From assembly GCF_039536205.1 (NCBI RefSeq), contig NZ_BAAAYL010000001.1, forward strand, positions 4,092,001 through 4,156,000: 64,000 bases of DNA, given 5' to 3'. This DNA comes from Streptomyces sannanensis. GTDB lineage: Bacteria; Actinomycetota; Actinomycetes; Streptomycetales; Streptomycetaceae. Positions 34,406 through 43,193 of the stretch are shown piece after piece (the stretch's first letter is position 1; every line of letters begins with the position of its first letter). The notes under the pieces were generated by a model. It worked only from the letters and a program-made list of their open reading frames with translations. It did not search any database and had not been told where the DNA came from. Both the position numbers and the translations under genes were made by a program.

Positions 34406-34770
34406 GGCCGACCTCCCGAACAGCACACGGGGAGGCGACCCTGTCCCCCCGTGTGTCCCGGTGGGGCGCCGTGACGGAGGAGGCCGGCCGTGTGGTGCGG
34501 GTGGTGCCTGGCCGTGCGGACACCGACTGGCCGTACCGCCGTCTTGTGTGGTCGACAGTGCGGTGGTGCGGCTGCCTCGTAGCGGCTCCCCTTGCGACCT
34601 GCCCGGCCGGGGCGGATGTGCCGCCTGGTGCGGGTACGACGCAAAACGAATATGTCCCATGTGTGATTTCCCCCTCGCTGAACACCGCGAAACTGCCGGT
34701 TGCGGGATGCTGTCGATAGCGTTCGTTCACCGACCCGGACCATGAGCCCCGGGGACACATGGAGGCAGTG
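34406..34770. other. 365-bp divergent intergenic region
   Basis: Separates the lipase-like gene (minus) from icmB (plus) and must hold both promoters. A TAGCGT at about 34715 could be a -10 for icmB, but I cannot assign a -35 with confidence. No repeat or gene seen. Confidence 0.4.
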
Positions 34771-35184
34771 ATGGGTGTGACTGGTCCGATCCGCGTCGTG
34801 GTCGCCAAGCCGGGTCTCGACGGACACGACCGCGGTGCCAAAGTGATCGCGAGGGCGCTGCGCGACGCCGGTATGGAGGTCATCTACACCGGGCTGCACC
34901 AGACGCCCGAGCAAATCGTGGACACCGCCATCCAGGAGGATGCCGACGCGATCGGCCTCTCGATCCTCTCCGGCGCCCACAACACGCTCTTCGCGAAGGT
35001 GCTGGAGCTGCTGAAGGAGCGCGACGCGGAGGACATCAAGGTCTTCGGCGGCGGCATCATCCCGGAGGCGGACATTCCCCCGCTCAAGGAGAAGGGTGTC
35101 GCGGAGATCTTCACCCCGGGCGCGACAACGGCGTCGATCGTCGACTGGGTCAACGCGAACATCCGGCAGTCCGCCGACGCCTGA
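34771..35184 (+). CDS. icmB: Isobutyryl-CoA mutase small (B12-binding) subunit
   Basis: 137 residues from ATG 34771, which has GGAGG five bases upstream; this is better than ATG 34759. It is a stand-alone cobalamin-binding domain with the lower-ligand motif DGHDRG and the downstream SILSGAH and FGGGIIP loops. It pairs with the separately encoded large subunit IcmA to interconvert isobutyryl-CoA and butyryl-CoA, supplying building blocks for polyketides and fatty acids. In S. coelicolor icmB is likewise remote from icmA and close to sucCD. It ends two bases from a convergent gene. Confidence 0.88.
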   Translation: MGVTGPIRVVVAKPGLDGHDRGAKVIARALRDAGMEVIYTGLHQTPEQIVDTAIQEDADAIGLSILSGAHNTLFAKVLELLKERDAEDIKVFGGGIIPEADIPPLKEKGVAEIFTPGATTASIVDWVNANIRQSADA

Positions 35185-35186
35185 CC

Positions 35187-36797
35187 CTAGTGCGGCCGCG
35201 GGGTCAGTTCGGCCAGCATCGTGGCGCGCAGGCGCAGCGTGCCGACCAGACGTTGGAAGGCTTCCGACCAGTAGCCGCCCGCGCCCGGGGAGGTGTCCTC
35301 GGCCTCGGCCGGTATGGCGGTGAGGACCTCGAGCCGGGTGGCCTCGGCGGGGTCCAGGCAGCGTTCGGCCAGACCCATCACCCCGCTGAAGCTCCAGGGG
35401 TAGCTGCCTGCGTCCCGGGCGATCTCCAGTGCGTCGACCACCGCCCGGCCCAGCGGGCCCGCCCAGGGCACCGGGCAGACACCGAGCAGCTGGAAGGCCT
35501 CGGACAGCCCGTGCGCGGCGATGAACTCGGCCACCCAGCCGGACCGTTCGTCCGGGTCGAGCGTCGCCAGCAGTTCGGCCCGCTCGGCCAGCGAGGTCGT
35601 GCCGGGCCCGGACTCGGGCGGCGCGGCGGGTGAGCCGAGCAGCGCCCGCGACCACTCCGCGTCCCGCTGGCGCACGGCCGCGCGGCACCACGCGGCGTGC
35701 AGTTCGTCCCCCCAGCCGTCGGCGACCGGCAGCGCGACGATCTCCCGCGGTGTACGCGCGCCGAGTCTGCCGGGCCAGCCACCCAGCGGCGCTGCCTCCA
35801 CCAACTGGCCGAGCCACCAGGACCGTTCGCCCCGGCCTGCCGGAGCCTTCGGGACCACCCCGTCGCGCTGCATCTCGGTGTCGCACTCGTGCGGTGCCTC
35901 CACGGCGATGCGCTCGCATCCGTCCGTACGGTCCAGGCCGACGCAGGACGCCGCCCGTCCCGACATCCGCGCGGCGAGCGCGGATTCCGGCAGGGCGGAG
36001 AGCAGCTCCGCGGCGGTGGCCCGGACATTGCGGCTGCGGTCGGACAGTGCCGCCTCCAGGAACGGCTCGTCGGCGCCGGACAGCCCTGTGCGCAGCGAGT
36101 CCAGGAACATCAGCCGGTCCTCGGCGCGCTCCGTGCACCAGGTGGAGCCGAGCAGGGCCCGGGCGGCTTCCGGGTCGTGCGCCCGAACAGCCGTGAGCAG
36201 GGCGACCCGTTCGGCGAACAGCCCCTCCTCCCAGAGCCGCCGCACCGCTTCGTCGTCCGTGGGATCGGGCAGCACGGAGCCGCCCGCGCCGCCGCGCAGC
36301 GCGAACTTCCATTCCGGGTTGAGCCGCGCCAGCCATGTCCCGCGCGGTCCGGCGAAACTCAGTGTCTGTGGCCGAAGATCCGTACGAGCGCGGGCGGCGT
36401 CCAGCAGCGCGGGCAGCAGGGTGGCCGGGGCGCGGTAGCCATGGCTGCCGGCGGCGGTCAGCCACTGGGGGAGCAGTTCGGTGAGGTCGGGCGCGGTGCC
36501 GCGGCGGCCCCCGCCGGAGGAGGGTGCGGACCGGTCGGCGAGCAGCTGGGCCAGTCTGCGGCGTGCCGCCGCGGGCAGTGCGGGGCGTGGATCGTGGGGC
36601 GCCGGCTCGGGACGTGCCGCGGCGCGCCCGGGAAGCAGCCCGGCTCTGCGCCGCACGGTGTGCAGGGCGGCGGCGTCGAGCAGCGCGGTCGGCGCTTCCT
36701 TGTCCGGAGCGCCGACGCCGCGCGGCGGGGTGCGGCGGTCGGTGCCGAGAAGGGCGGAGGTGACGAGCTCCTCCCAGGGCGTGACGGTGCCGGTCAT
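35187..36797 (-). CDS. DUF5691 family protein
   Basis: 536 residues from ATG 36797 with a perfect AGGAGGT ribosome site. It has no catalytic motif. The middle is an alpha-helical repeat region with HEAT-like units (AALSDRSRNVRATAAELLSALPES). The domain family is found almost only beside SWIM, MoxR-type AAA and VWA genes. It lies 16 bp downstream of the SWIM protein gene and must be co-transcribed with it. Likely an adaptor or scaffold of that ATPase system, by association. The family assignment is from memory of the cluster. Confidence 0.75.
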   Translation of the reverse strand: MTGTVTPWEELVTSALLGTDRRTPPRGVGAPDKEAPTALLDAAALHTVRRRAGLLPGRAAARPEPAPHDPRPALPAAARRRLAQLLADRSAPSSGGGRRGTAPDLTELLPQWLTAAGSHGYRAPATLLPALLDAARARTDLRPQTLSFAGPRGTWLARLNPEWKFALRGGAGGSVLPDPTDDEAVRRLWEEGLFAERVALLTAVRAHDPEAARALLGSTWCTERAEDRLMFLDSLRTGLSGADEPFLEAALSDRSRNVRATAAELLSALPESALAARMSGRAASCVGLDRTDGCERIAVEAPHECDTEMQRDGVVPKAPAGRGERSWWLGQLVEAAPLGGWPGRLGARTPREIVALPVADGWGDELHAAWCRAAVRQRDAEWSRALLGSPAAPPESGPGTTSLAERAELLATLDPDERSGWVAEFIAAHGLSEAFQLLGVCPVPWAGPLGRAVVDALEIARDAGSYPWSFSGVMGLAERCLDPAEATRLEVLTAIPAEAEDTSPGAGGYWSEAFQRLVGTLRLRATMLAELTPRPH

Positions 36798-36813
36798 GAG
36801 GACCTCCTGTGCG

Positions 36814-38181
36814 TCAGATGAGGGGGACTGTCTCCGCCGTGCCTTGGGCCCAGGCGGCGAGCGGGGTGAAGCCGCGGTGGCCGCATGTGCCGAAGACCGT
36901 GACCGGGGCGCCGCCGGAGATCGCGGCGAGCTTCCAGAGCCCGGAGCGGGAGAGCGCGGCGGACGGGACGGGCAGGGCCGACCCTCCTCCGGGGCCTTCG
37001 GCTCGGGGGGACCCCCAGGCATCGGCCAGTTGCCAGCCGTCCTCGGCCGGTATGGGTATGACTCCGCTCAGCGTGACCGGCCAGAAGTCCAGCCAGGGGT
37101 CGTCCCGCAGCGCCCGTCCGTAGAGGTCCAGGGCCTCGGCGGCCGAGTGGCCGGGCGGCGGGGCCTCGATGGGGGCCGGAGCGCCGAACCGCTCACCCAG
37201 CGCGGCGCGCAGCTGTCCCGCGCCCGGATACGGCGTGAGCTCGGCGTCGATCGCCAGGCCGACCGGCAGGGCGAGCCCGGGAGCGCGGCCCGCGGCGCCG
37301 AAGTCGAGCACCAGGGCGGTCCGCTGCGACCGCTGCCCGTACAACCAGGCGCGGCGCGTGGTGAGTTTGCCGTCCTGAGTGTCGTACTGCGCGAGGACCA
37401 GCCAGCTGTCGCGGACCGCCGTGCCCTCGGCGGACACGGGAAGTCCGATCCGGGTGCGGACCGTCGCGGCCAGCGGCTTCGGCAGATGGTCCCGGTTGAG
37501 CCAGGCATGGTCCAGCAGATGCAGCAGCGCGCACTCCTCCAGCAGCCGCACCGGCCAGCCCGGACCGGAGCCCGGGATCGCGCCCAGCTCCCGCACCCGG
37601 CTCGCCAGGCCCGGAGCCTGGGCATCCACCATCCTGGCCGCCGTCTCCTCCCAGTGCCCGTACCCGCCCTGCTCCACAGCGGCCAGGCCGCCGCGCAGCA
37701 GATCGGCCAGCCGCTGCTCCAGTTCCATGGCACCGGCGGTGACCCGCTCGGCGCGGCGCTCGGCCCGGCGTCTGGCCGCCTCGGGGTCGGACGGTCCGCC
37801 GGACGTGGGCGAACCCTCCGCCCCTCTCTTCTCCGTACGCTGCCGGCGTTCTTCGAGCCACTGCTCGGCCCAGTCGGGCGCGGCCCCGTCCGGGACCGCC
37901 CTCTCGTCCGTCGCCCGGAGCAGCAGCAGCCCCAGCGCGTGCTTGCACGGGAACTTCCGGCTCGGACAACTGCACTTGTAGGCGAGGCCGGCCGTGTCGA
38001 CCACGGTCTGATAGGGCTTGCTGCCGCTGCCCTTGCACAGCCCCCACACGGCCCCCGGGGCGCAGCCGGCCTCCGACCACGGCCCGGCGACTCCGAGCCT
38101 GCTTCCCGCCTTGGACGACGCGGCGTCAGGAGCCAGGGCCAGGACCTGTTCCGCCGTCCAGCGATCCCCCTGTCGATTCAT
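36814..38181 (-). CDS. SWIM zinc finger protein
   Basis: 455 residues from ATG 38181, which sits seven bases after a -10 (leaderless); TTG 38211 and GTG 38205 lie upstream in frame but overlap the promoter. The SWIM motif is CSCPSRKFPCKH at about residues 70-81, a predicted DNA- or protein-binding zinc site. The remainder is helical with an Arg-rich stretch (about 130-150). Near the C terminus GSPRAEGPGGGSA derives from a palindromic element inserted in frame (36982-37019). First gene of the leftward arm of the MoxR/VWA cluster. Confidence 0.85.
   Translation of the reverse strand: MNRQGDRWTAEQVLALAPDAASSKAGSRLGVAGPWSEAGCAPGAVWGLCKGSGSKPYQTVVDTAGLAYKCSCPSRKFPCKHALGLLLLRATDERAVPDGAAPDWAEQWLEERRQRTEKRGAEGSPTSGGPSDPEAARRRAERRAERVTAGAMELEQRLADLLRGGLAAVEQGGYGHWEETAARMVDAQAPGLASRVRELGAIPGSGPGWPVRLLEECALLHLLDHAWLNRDHLPKPLAATVRTRIGLPVSAEGTAVRDSWLVLAQYDTQDGKLTTRRAWLYGQRSQRTALVLDFGAAGRAPGLALPVGLAIDAELTPYPGAGQLRAALGERFGAPAPIEAPPPGHSAAEALDLYGRALRDDPWLDFWPVTLSGVIPIPAEDGWQLADAWGSPRAEGPGGGSALPVPSAALSRSGLWKLAAISGGAPVTVFGTCGHRGFTPLAAWAQGTAETVPLI
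36982..37019 (-). repeat. In-frame palindromic unit in the SWIM gene
   Basis: Read on the minus strand: CTGGGGGTCCCCCCGAGCC, then GAAGGC, then CCCGGAGGAGGG. Same layout as the pcrA and DUF5682 copies. It encodes a Gly/Pro/Ser-rich insertion. Confidence 0.6.
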
Positions 38182-38188
38182 GTTCCGG

Positions 38189-38211
38189 ACCGTAAGGGGC
38201 GACACTGACAA
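38189..38211 (-). promoter_or_regulatory. RecA-NDp-type promoter, leftward arm of the MoxR/VWA cluster
   Basis: TTGTCAGTG (38211-38203), eight bases, TACGGT (38194-38189), then seven bases to the SWIM ATG. It is a full match to TTGTCRGTG-N8-TAnnnT, the LexA-independent DNA-damage promoter that PafBC activates in mycobacteria. The transcript would be leaderless. Confidence 0.75.
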
Positions 38212-38238
38212 TCGGCCCTGACCTGCGGGAACGGCTAA

Positions 38239-38261
38239 TTGTCAGTGGTGTGGTGCACGGT
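38239..38261 (+). promoter_or_regulatory. RecA-NDp-type promoter, rightward arm of the MoxR/VWA cluster
   Basis: TTGTCAGTG (38239-38247), eight bases, CACGGT (38256-38261): the first nine bases match perfectly, and the -10 has C for T at its first position. It is an inverted copy of the leftward promoter, 26 bases away. The MoxR gene starts 48 bases later behind GGAGGGGG. Confidence 0.7.
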
Positions 38262-38308
38262 GGATCCCGAACCCCGGAGATCGGCCCGGGAGATGTGGAG
38301 GGGGACTC

Positions 38309-39421
38309 ATGACCATGCCCGAGAACAGCACGGCCGATGTCGCCGAGGCCCTGCGGCCGCATGCCGAGGACGCCTTCGCCGACGAGCTCAAGGCACTGGC
38401 CGCGGCCGACGACCGGCCGAGGCCCGCCCGCTGGCAGCTGTCGCCCTGGGCGGTGGCCACCTATCTGCTCGGTGGCACCCTTCCGGACGGAACCGTGATC
38501 ACGCCCAAGTACGTGGGGCCGCGCCGCATCGTCGAGGTGGCCGTCACCACGCTCGCCACCGACCGCGCGCTGCTGCTCCTCGGAGTGCCGGGAACCGCCA
38601 AGACCTGGGTCTCCGAGCACCTCGCCGCGGCCGTCAGCGGTGACTCCACCCTGCTGGTGCAGGGCACGGCCGGCACTCCCGAGGAAGCGATCCGTTACGG
38701 CTGGAACTACGCCCAGCTGCTCGCCCACGGCCCGAGCCGTGACGCGCTCGTGCCCGGCCCGATCATGCGGGCCATGTCGGAGGGCATGACCGCACGGGTC
38801 GAGGAGCTCACCCGTATCCCCGCCGATGTGCAGGACTCGCTCATCACCATCCTGTCCGAGAAGACCCTGCCCGTGCCGGAGCTGGGCCAGGAGGTGCAGG
38901 CCGTGCGTGGCTTCAACCTCATCGCCACCGCCAACGACCGCGACCGCGGGGTCAACGACCTGTCCAGCGCGCTGCGCCGCCGCTTCAACACGGTCGTCCT
39001 GCCGCTGCCCGCCACCCCCGACGCCGAGGTCGACATCGTCTCCCGGCGGGTCGACCAGATCGGGCGCTCGCTGGACCTGCCGGCCGCGCCCGACGGCATC
39101 GACGAGATCCGCCGCGTCGTCACCGTCTTCCGCGAACTGCGCGACGGTGTCACGGCCGACGGCCGTACGAAGCTCAAGTCCCCCTCAGGGACGCTGTCCA
39201 CCGCGGAGGCGATCTCCGTCGTCACCAATGGCCTTGCTCTCGCTGCCCACTTCGGAGACGGCGTGCTGAGGCCCGCGGACGTGGCGGCGGGCATCCTGGG
39301 TGCGGTGGTGCGGGAGCCCGTGGCGGACCGGGTGATCTGGCAGGAGTACCTGGAGACCGTGGTCCGCGAGCGCGACGGCTGGAAGGACTTCTACCGCGCC
39401 TGCCGGGAGGTGACGGCATGA
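38309..39421 (+). CDS. MoxR-type AAA+ ATPase
   Basis: 370 residues. Walker A GVPGTAKT (about 92-99), a MoxR-like Walker B/helix region (ELTRIPADVQDSLITIL), sensor 1 NLIATANDRDRG, and arginine finger in SSALRRRFN. The C-terminal lid domain is present. MoxR ATPases act as chaperones that load cofactors or remodel partner proteins, usually together with a VWA protein encoded next door. Here the stop overlaps the start of the DUF5682 gene (ATGA), and the VWA gene follows it. Confidence 0.9.
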   Translation: MTMPENSTADVAEALRPHAEDAFADELKALAAADDRPRPARWQLSPWAVATYLLGGTLPDGTVITPKYVGPRRIVEVAVTTLATDRALLLLGVPGTAKTWVSEHLAAAVSGDSTLLVQGTAGTPEEAIRYGWNYAQLLAHGPSRDALVPGPIMRAMSEGMTARVEELTRIPADVQDSLITILSEKTLPVPELGQEVQAVRGFNLIATANDRDRGVNDLSSALRRRFNTVVLPLPATPDAEVDIVSRRVDQIGRSLDLPAAPDGIDEIRRVVTVFRELRDGVTADGRTKLKSPSGTLSTAEAISVVTNGLALAAHFGDGVLRPADVAAGILGAVVREPVADRVIWQEYLETVVRERDGWKDFYRACREVTA

Positions 39422-41790
39422 CAGGACCCCTGCTGCTCGGAGTGCGGCACCACGGGCCGGGCTCGGCGCGGGCGGTCCGGGGCGCGCTCGACGCGGCGCG
39501 GCCGCCGGCCGTGCTGATCGAAGGGCCGCCCGAGGGGGATGCGCTGCTGCCGCTCGCGGCCGACGAGCGGATGCGGCCGCCGGTCGCCCTGCTCGCCCAT
39601 GTCGTGGACGACCCGGGGCGCGCCGCGTTCTGGCCGCTGGCCGAGTTCTCCCCGGAATGGGTGGCCATCCGCTGGGCGCTGGAGCACGACGTCCCGGTGC
39701 GGTTCATCGACCTGCCGGCCACGCATTCGCTCGCCCTCCAGGCCGGGGCCGACGAGGGGGAAAAGGATGCCGAGGACACCGAGGAAGACCGCGACGTCCT
39801 GCGCGTCGACCCCGTCGCCGCGCTCGCCGAGGCCGCCGGGTACGACGACCCGGAGCGCTGGTGGGAGGACGTCGTCGAGCACCGTGGCCGGGAAGGGGAG
39901 GAGACCTTCGAGGCCTTCGGCGCGCTCGCCGAGGCGATGGCCGCGCTGCGCCAGGAGTACGGGGACGGGGGCCACGCCCGCGACCTGGTGCGCGAGGCCT
40001 ACATGCGGCTGCAACTCCGCGCCGCCCGCAAGGAGTTCGGGGACGATGTCGCCGTCGTCTGCGGCGCCTGGCATGTGCCCGCCCTCGCCGCGAGGGCGAC
40101 CGTCGCCGCCGACCGTGCCCTGCTCAAGGGCCTGCCCAAGGTCCGGACCGAGATGACCTGGGTGCCCTGGACCCATCGCAGGCTCGCCCGGCTGGGGGCA
40201 CCTCCCGGGCGAGGCTCCGGGGGAGGCTATGGCGCCGGCATCGATTCGCCGGGCTGGTACGGGCATCTGTTCAGCTCGCCCGACCGTCCTGTCGAGCGCT
40301 GGATGACCAAGGTCGCGGGACTGCTGCGGGATGAGGACCGGCCTGTGTCGTCCGCGCATGTCATCGAGGCCGTCCGGCTTGCCGGGACGCTGGCCGCGAT
40401 GCGTGGCCGCCCGCTGCCGGGCCTCTCCGAGACGACCGACGCCGTGCGCGCGGTGATGTGCGAGGGCTCCGATGTACCGCTCGAACTGATCAGGGACCGG
40501 CTGGTCGTCGGCGATGTCCTCGGCGAGGTCCCGGACGCCGCGCCCGCGGTGCCGCTGCAACGCGATCTCACCCGTCTGCAGCGCAGCCTGCGCCTCAAAC
40601 CCGAAGCGCTGGAACGGGAGTTGGAGCTCGATCTCCGTAAGGACATGGATGCCGCCCGCAGCAGGCTGCTGCACCGGCTGCGTCTCCTCGGGATCGGCTG
40701 GGGCGAGCCGGCTGTGATGGGGAGGGGGAGCACCGGCACGTTCCGCGAGACCTGGCGGCTGTGCTGGGAGCCGGAGCTGTCCGTGCGGGTCGCCGAAGCC
40801 GGAGTGTGGGGGACCACCGTGCTCTCCGCCGCAACGGCCAAGGCCGAGTCGGACGCGGCCTCCGCGGCCTCGCTCGCCGCGGTGACCGAGCTCGCCGAGC
40901 GCTGTCTTCCGGCGGGGTTGTCGGACGCGCTCCCCGTGGTGATGCGGGCGCTCGCCGACCGGGCGGCTCTCGACTCGGACGTCGCCCACCTCGCCCAGGC
41001 CCTGCCCGCACTGGCGCGCACACTGCGGTACGGCGACGTCCGCGGCACCGACACGGCCGCGCTCCGGGAGGTCGCGGGCGGTCTCGCCGAGCGGATCCGC
41101 ATCGGCCTGCCGCCCGCGTGCACCAGACTCGACGCGGACGGCGCGGAGGAGATGCGCCGTCACCTCGACGGGGTGCACACCGCTGTGGGCCTGCTGTCGG
41201 AGGCCACGGACCACGCTGGTTCCGGCGGACTCCGCGAGCGCTGGGGAGCCGTGCTGGAGCGACTGGCGGCACGGGAGACCGTCGCCGGAGTCATACGCGG
41301 ACGGGCCGCCCGGCTCGCACTGGACGACGGGCGGCTCGGCGAGGAGGAGGCCGCGCGACTGATGGGCCTGGCGCTCTCGCCGGGCACGGCTCCGACCGAC
41401 GCGGCCGCCTGGATCGAGGGCTTCGTCGGCGGCGCCTCGGGGGGAGGCATGCTGCTCGTCCACGACGAGCGGCTGCTCGGCCTGGTCGACTCCTGGCTGA
41501 GCGGGGTGCCGGCCGAGGCGTTCACGGATGTGCTGCCGCTGCTGCGCCGTACGTTCGCCGCGTACGAGCCGGGAGTGCGTCGCACGCTGGGCGAGCTGGT
41601 CCGCCGCGGCCCCGCTGCCGCCGGCCCGGCCGCGACCTCGGCGGGTGCGGCCACGAGCCCCGGCTTCGGCGCCGGGCTCGACGAGCACCGCGCGGACGCG
41701 GTGCTGCCGGTGCTCCGGCTGCTGCTGGGCGCCGAGGCCGTGGGCGTCCGTGCCAGGGGCGGCAGGAGCTACGGGGAAGGGAACACATGA
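39418..41790 (+). CDS. DUF5682 family protein
   Basis: 790 residues, start overlapping the ATPase stop. The N-terminal ~300 residues carry GVRHHGPGSARAVR, LIEGPPEGD, FIDLPATHS and VCGAWHVPAL, a pattern recalling the TraB/ChaN-like fold (conserved His and Glu residues in a possible metal pocket). The C-terminal two thirds is helical. At 40192-40226 a palindromic unit adds GAPPGRGSGGG. Translationally coupled on both sides, so it should be made in stoichiometric proportion to the ATPase and the VWA protein. Biochemical activity unknown; the N-terminal pocket makes it the likely enzymatic or sensor part of the system. Confidence 0.8.
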   Translation: MTGPLLLGVRHHGPGSARAVRGALDAARPPAVLIEGPPEGDALLPLAADERMRPPVALLAHVVDDPGRAAFWPLAEFSPEWVAIRWALEHDVPVRFIDLPATHSLALQAGADEGEKDAEDTEEDRDVLRVDPVAALAEAAGYDDPERWWEDVVEHRGREGEETFEAFGALAEAMAALRQEYGDGGHARDLVREAYMRLQLRAARKEFGDDVAVVCGAWHVPALAARATVAADRALLKGLPKVRTEMTWVPWTHRRLARLGAPPGRGSGGGYGAGIDSPGWYGHLFSSPDRPVERWMTKVAGLLRDEDRPVSSAHVIEAVRLAGTLAAMRGRPLPGLSETTDAVRAVMCEGSDVPLELIRDRLVVGDVLGEVPDAAPAVPLQRDLTRLQRSLRLKPEALERELELDLRKDMDAARSRLLHRLRLLGIGWGEPAVMGRGSTGTFRETWRLCWEPELSVRVAEAGVWGTTVLSAATAKAESDAASAASLAAVTELAERCLPAGLSDALPVVMRALADRAALDSDVAHLAQALPALARTLRYGDVRGTDTAALREVAGGLAERIRIGLPPACTRLDADGAEEMRRHLDGVHTAVGLLSEATDHAGSGGLRERWGAVLERLAARETVAGVIRGRAARLALDDGRLGEEEAARLMGLALSPGTAPTDAAAWIEGFVGGASGGGMLLVHDERLLGLVDSWLSGVPAEAFTDVLPLLRRTFAAYEPGVRRTLGELVRRGPAAAGPAATSAGAATSPGFGAGLDEHRADAVLPVLRLLLGAEAVGVRARGGRSYGEGNT
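40192..40226 (+). repeat. In-frame palindromic unit in the DUF5682 gene
   Basis: CTGGGGGCACCTCCCGG, then GCGAGGCT, then CCGGGGGAGG. It encodes a Gly/Pro loop. Homologous in layout to the units in pcrA and the SWIM gene. Confidence 0.65.
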
Positions 41791-42953
41791 ACACGGACAT
41801 CGGCACGACCGCCGGGGACGAGCGGCTGCGGCGGTGGCGGATGGTGCTCGGCGGGGAGGCCGCCGAGGCGACCGGGTGCACGCTCGGCGGGCGGGACGCC
41901 GCCATGGACGGCGCGCTGGCCGCGCTGTACGGGAGCGGCGGCGGGCGGGGCGCCCGGGGCGGTGAGCGCTCGGCGGGGCTCGGCGCCTCGGCTCCCTCCG
42001 TCGCTCGCTGGCTCGGCGACATCCGTACGTACTTCCCGAGCTCCGTCGTCCAGGTCATGCAGCGCGACGCGATCGACCGGCTCGGCCTGTCCACCCTGCT
42101 CCTGGAGCCGGAGATGCTGGAGGCGGTCGAGGCGGACGTCCATCTCGTCGGCACCCTGCTCTCGCTGAACCGGGCCATGCCCGAGACGACCAAGGAGACC
42201 GCCCGCATGGTGGTCCGCAAGGTCGTCGAGGACCTGGAGCGGCGCCTCGCCGACCGCACCCGGGCCACGCTCACCGGCGCTCTGGACCGCAGCGCCCGGG
42301 TCAGCCGGCCCCGCCACCGGGACATCGACTGGGAACGTACGGTCCGGGCGAACCTCAAGAACTACCTGCCCGAGTACCGCACCGTCGTGCCCGAGCGGCT
42401 CATCGGCCACGGACGGGCCGCGCAGTCCGTCAAGCGGGAGGTCGTCCTCTGCATCGACCAGTCGGGCTCGATGGCGGCATCTGTCGTCTACGCGTCCGTG
42501 TTCGGTGCCGTCCTTGCCTCCATGCGTTCCATCGCCACCCGTCTGGTCGTCTTCGACACGGCGGTCGTCGATCTGACCGACCAGCTCGACGATCCGGTCG
42601 ACGTCCTGTTCGGCACCCAGCTGGGCGGCGGTACCGACATCAACCGTGCCCTCGCGTACTGCCAGTCGCAGATCACCCGCCCCGCCGACACCGTCGTCGT
42701 CCTGATCAGCGACCTCTACGAGGGGGGCATACGCGACGAGATGCTCAAGCGGGTCGCGGCGATGAAAGCCTCCGGCGTGCAGTTCGTGGCGCTGCTCGCC
42801 CTCTCCGACGAGGGAGCCCCCGCCTACGACCGGGAGCACGCGACCGCCCTCGCGGCCCTCGGTGCCCCCGCCTTCGCCTGCACCCCGGACCTCTTTCCGG
42901 AGGTGATGGCCGCGGCGATCGAGAAGCGCCCGCTGCCCGTGCCCCAGGGATGA
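41787..42953 (+). CDS. VWA domain protein partner of MoxR
   Basis: 388 residues, start overlapping the DUF5682 stop (ATGA). The N-terminal helical domain (about 1-190) is of the VWA-CoxE type. The VWA domain has a complete MIDAS site: DQSGSM, Thr in GGGTDIN, and Asp in LISDLYEGG. MIDAS domains bind a divalent metal and a partner protein and are the usual targets of MoxR ATPases. No signal peptide or membrane helix, so it is cytoplasmic. Last gene of the rightward arm. Confidence 0.9.
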   Translation: MNTDIGTTAGDERLRRWRMVLGGEAAEATGCTLGGRDAAMDGALAALYGSGGGRGARGGERSAGLGASAPSVARWLGDIRTYFPSSVVQVMQRDAIDRLGLSTLLLEPEMLEAVEADVHLVGTLLSLNRAMPETTKETARMVVRKVVEDLERRLADRTRATLTGALDRSARVSRPRHRDIDWERTVRANLKNYLPEYRTVVPERLIGHGRAAQSVKREVVLCIDQSGSMAASVVYASVFGAVLASMRSIATRLVVFDTAVVDLTDQLDDPVDVLFGTQLGGGTDINRALAYCQSQITRPADTVVVLISDLYEGGIRDEMLKRVAAMKASGVQFVALLALSDEGAPAYDREHATALAALGAPAFACTPDLFPEVMAAAIEKRPLPVPQG

Positions 42954-42983
42954 CACGGGCGACATGCCCGGGAACGGGGCGCC

Positions 42984-42999
42984 TGTGACAGTTATCACC
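42984..42999 (+). promoter_or_regulatory. CRP/GlxR-like site upstream of sucC
   Basis: TGTGACAGTTATCACC: half sites TGTGA and TCACC with a six-base gap, one mismatch from the CRP consensus. It lies 195 bp before sucC. Confidence 0.45.
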
Positions 43000-43096
43000 G
43001 CGCCGGGGTGATCCACGATTTAGGGACATAGGTCCGCACGGGGATAACCTGCAAGACGGACATGCCGCGTACCGGGTCTCCGTGTGCGCCTTCCTT

Positions 43097-43112
43097 GTGA
43101 CAGTGGTGTCAC
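43097..43112 (+). promoter_or_regulatory. Second palindromic site upstream of sucC
   Basis: GTGACAGTGGTGTCAC: perfect GTGAC/GTCAC half sites around six bases. It shares GTGACAGT with the site at 42984. A TATA-like -10 is not clear, so its position relative to the promoter is unknown. Confidence 0.45.
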
Positions 43113-43193
43113 GTTGCCCTTCGCGGCACGCCCACGCAGACAACGAACCGCGAAAATCATGCCGCGACATTAGAAGCAAAGGGACGGACGCGC

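Noticed and set aside
34771..35184. Truncated methylmalonyl-CoA mutase
   Set aside because: The length and strong ribosome site fit the naturally separate small subunit IcmB, so it is not a broken gene.
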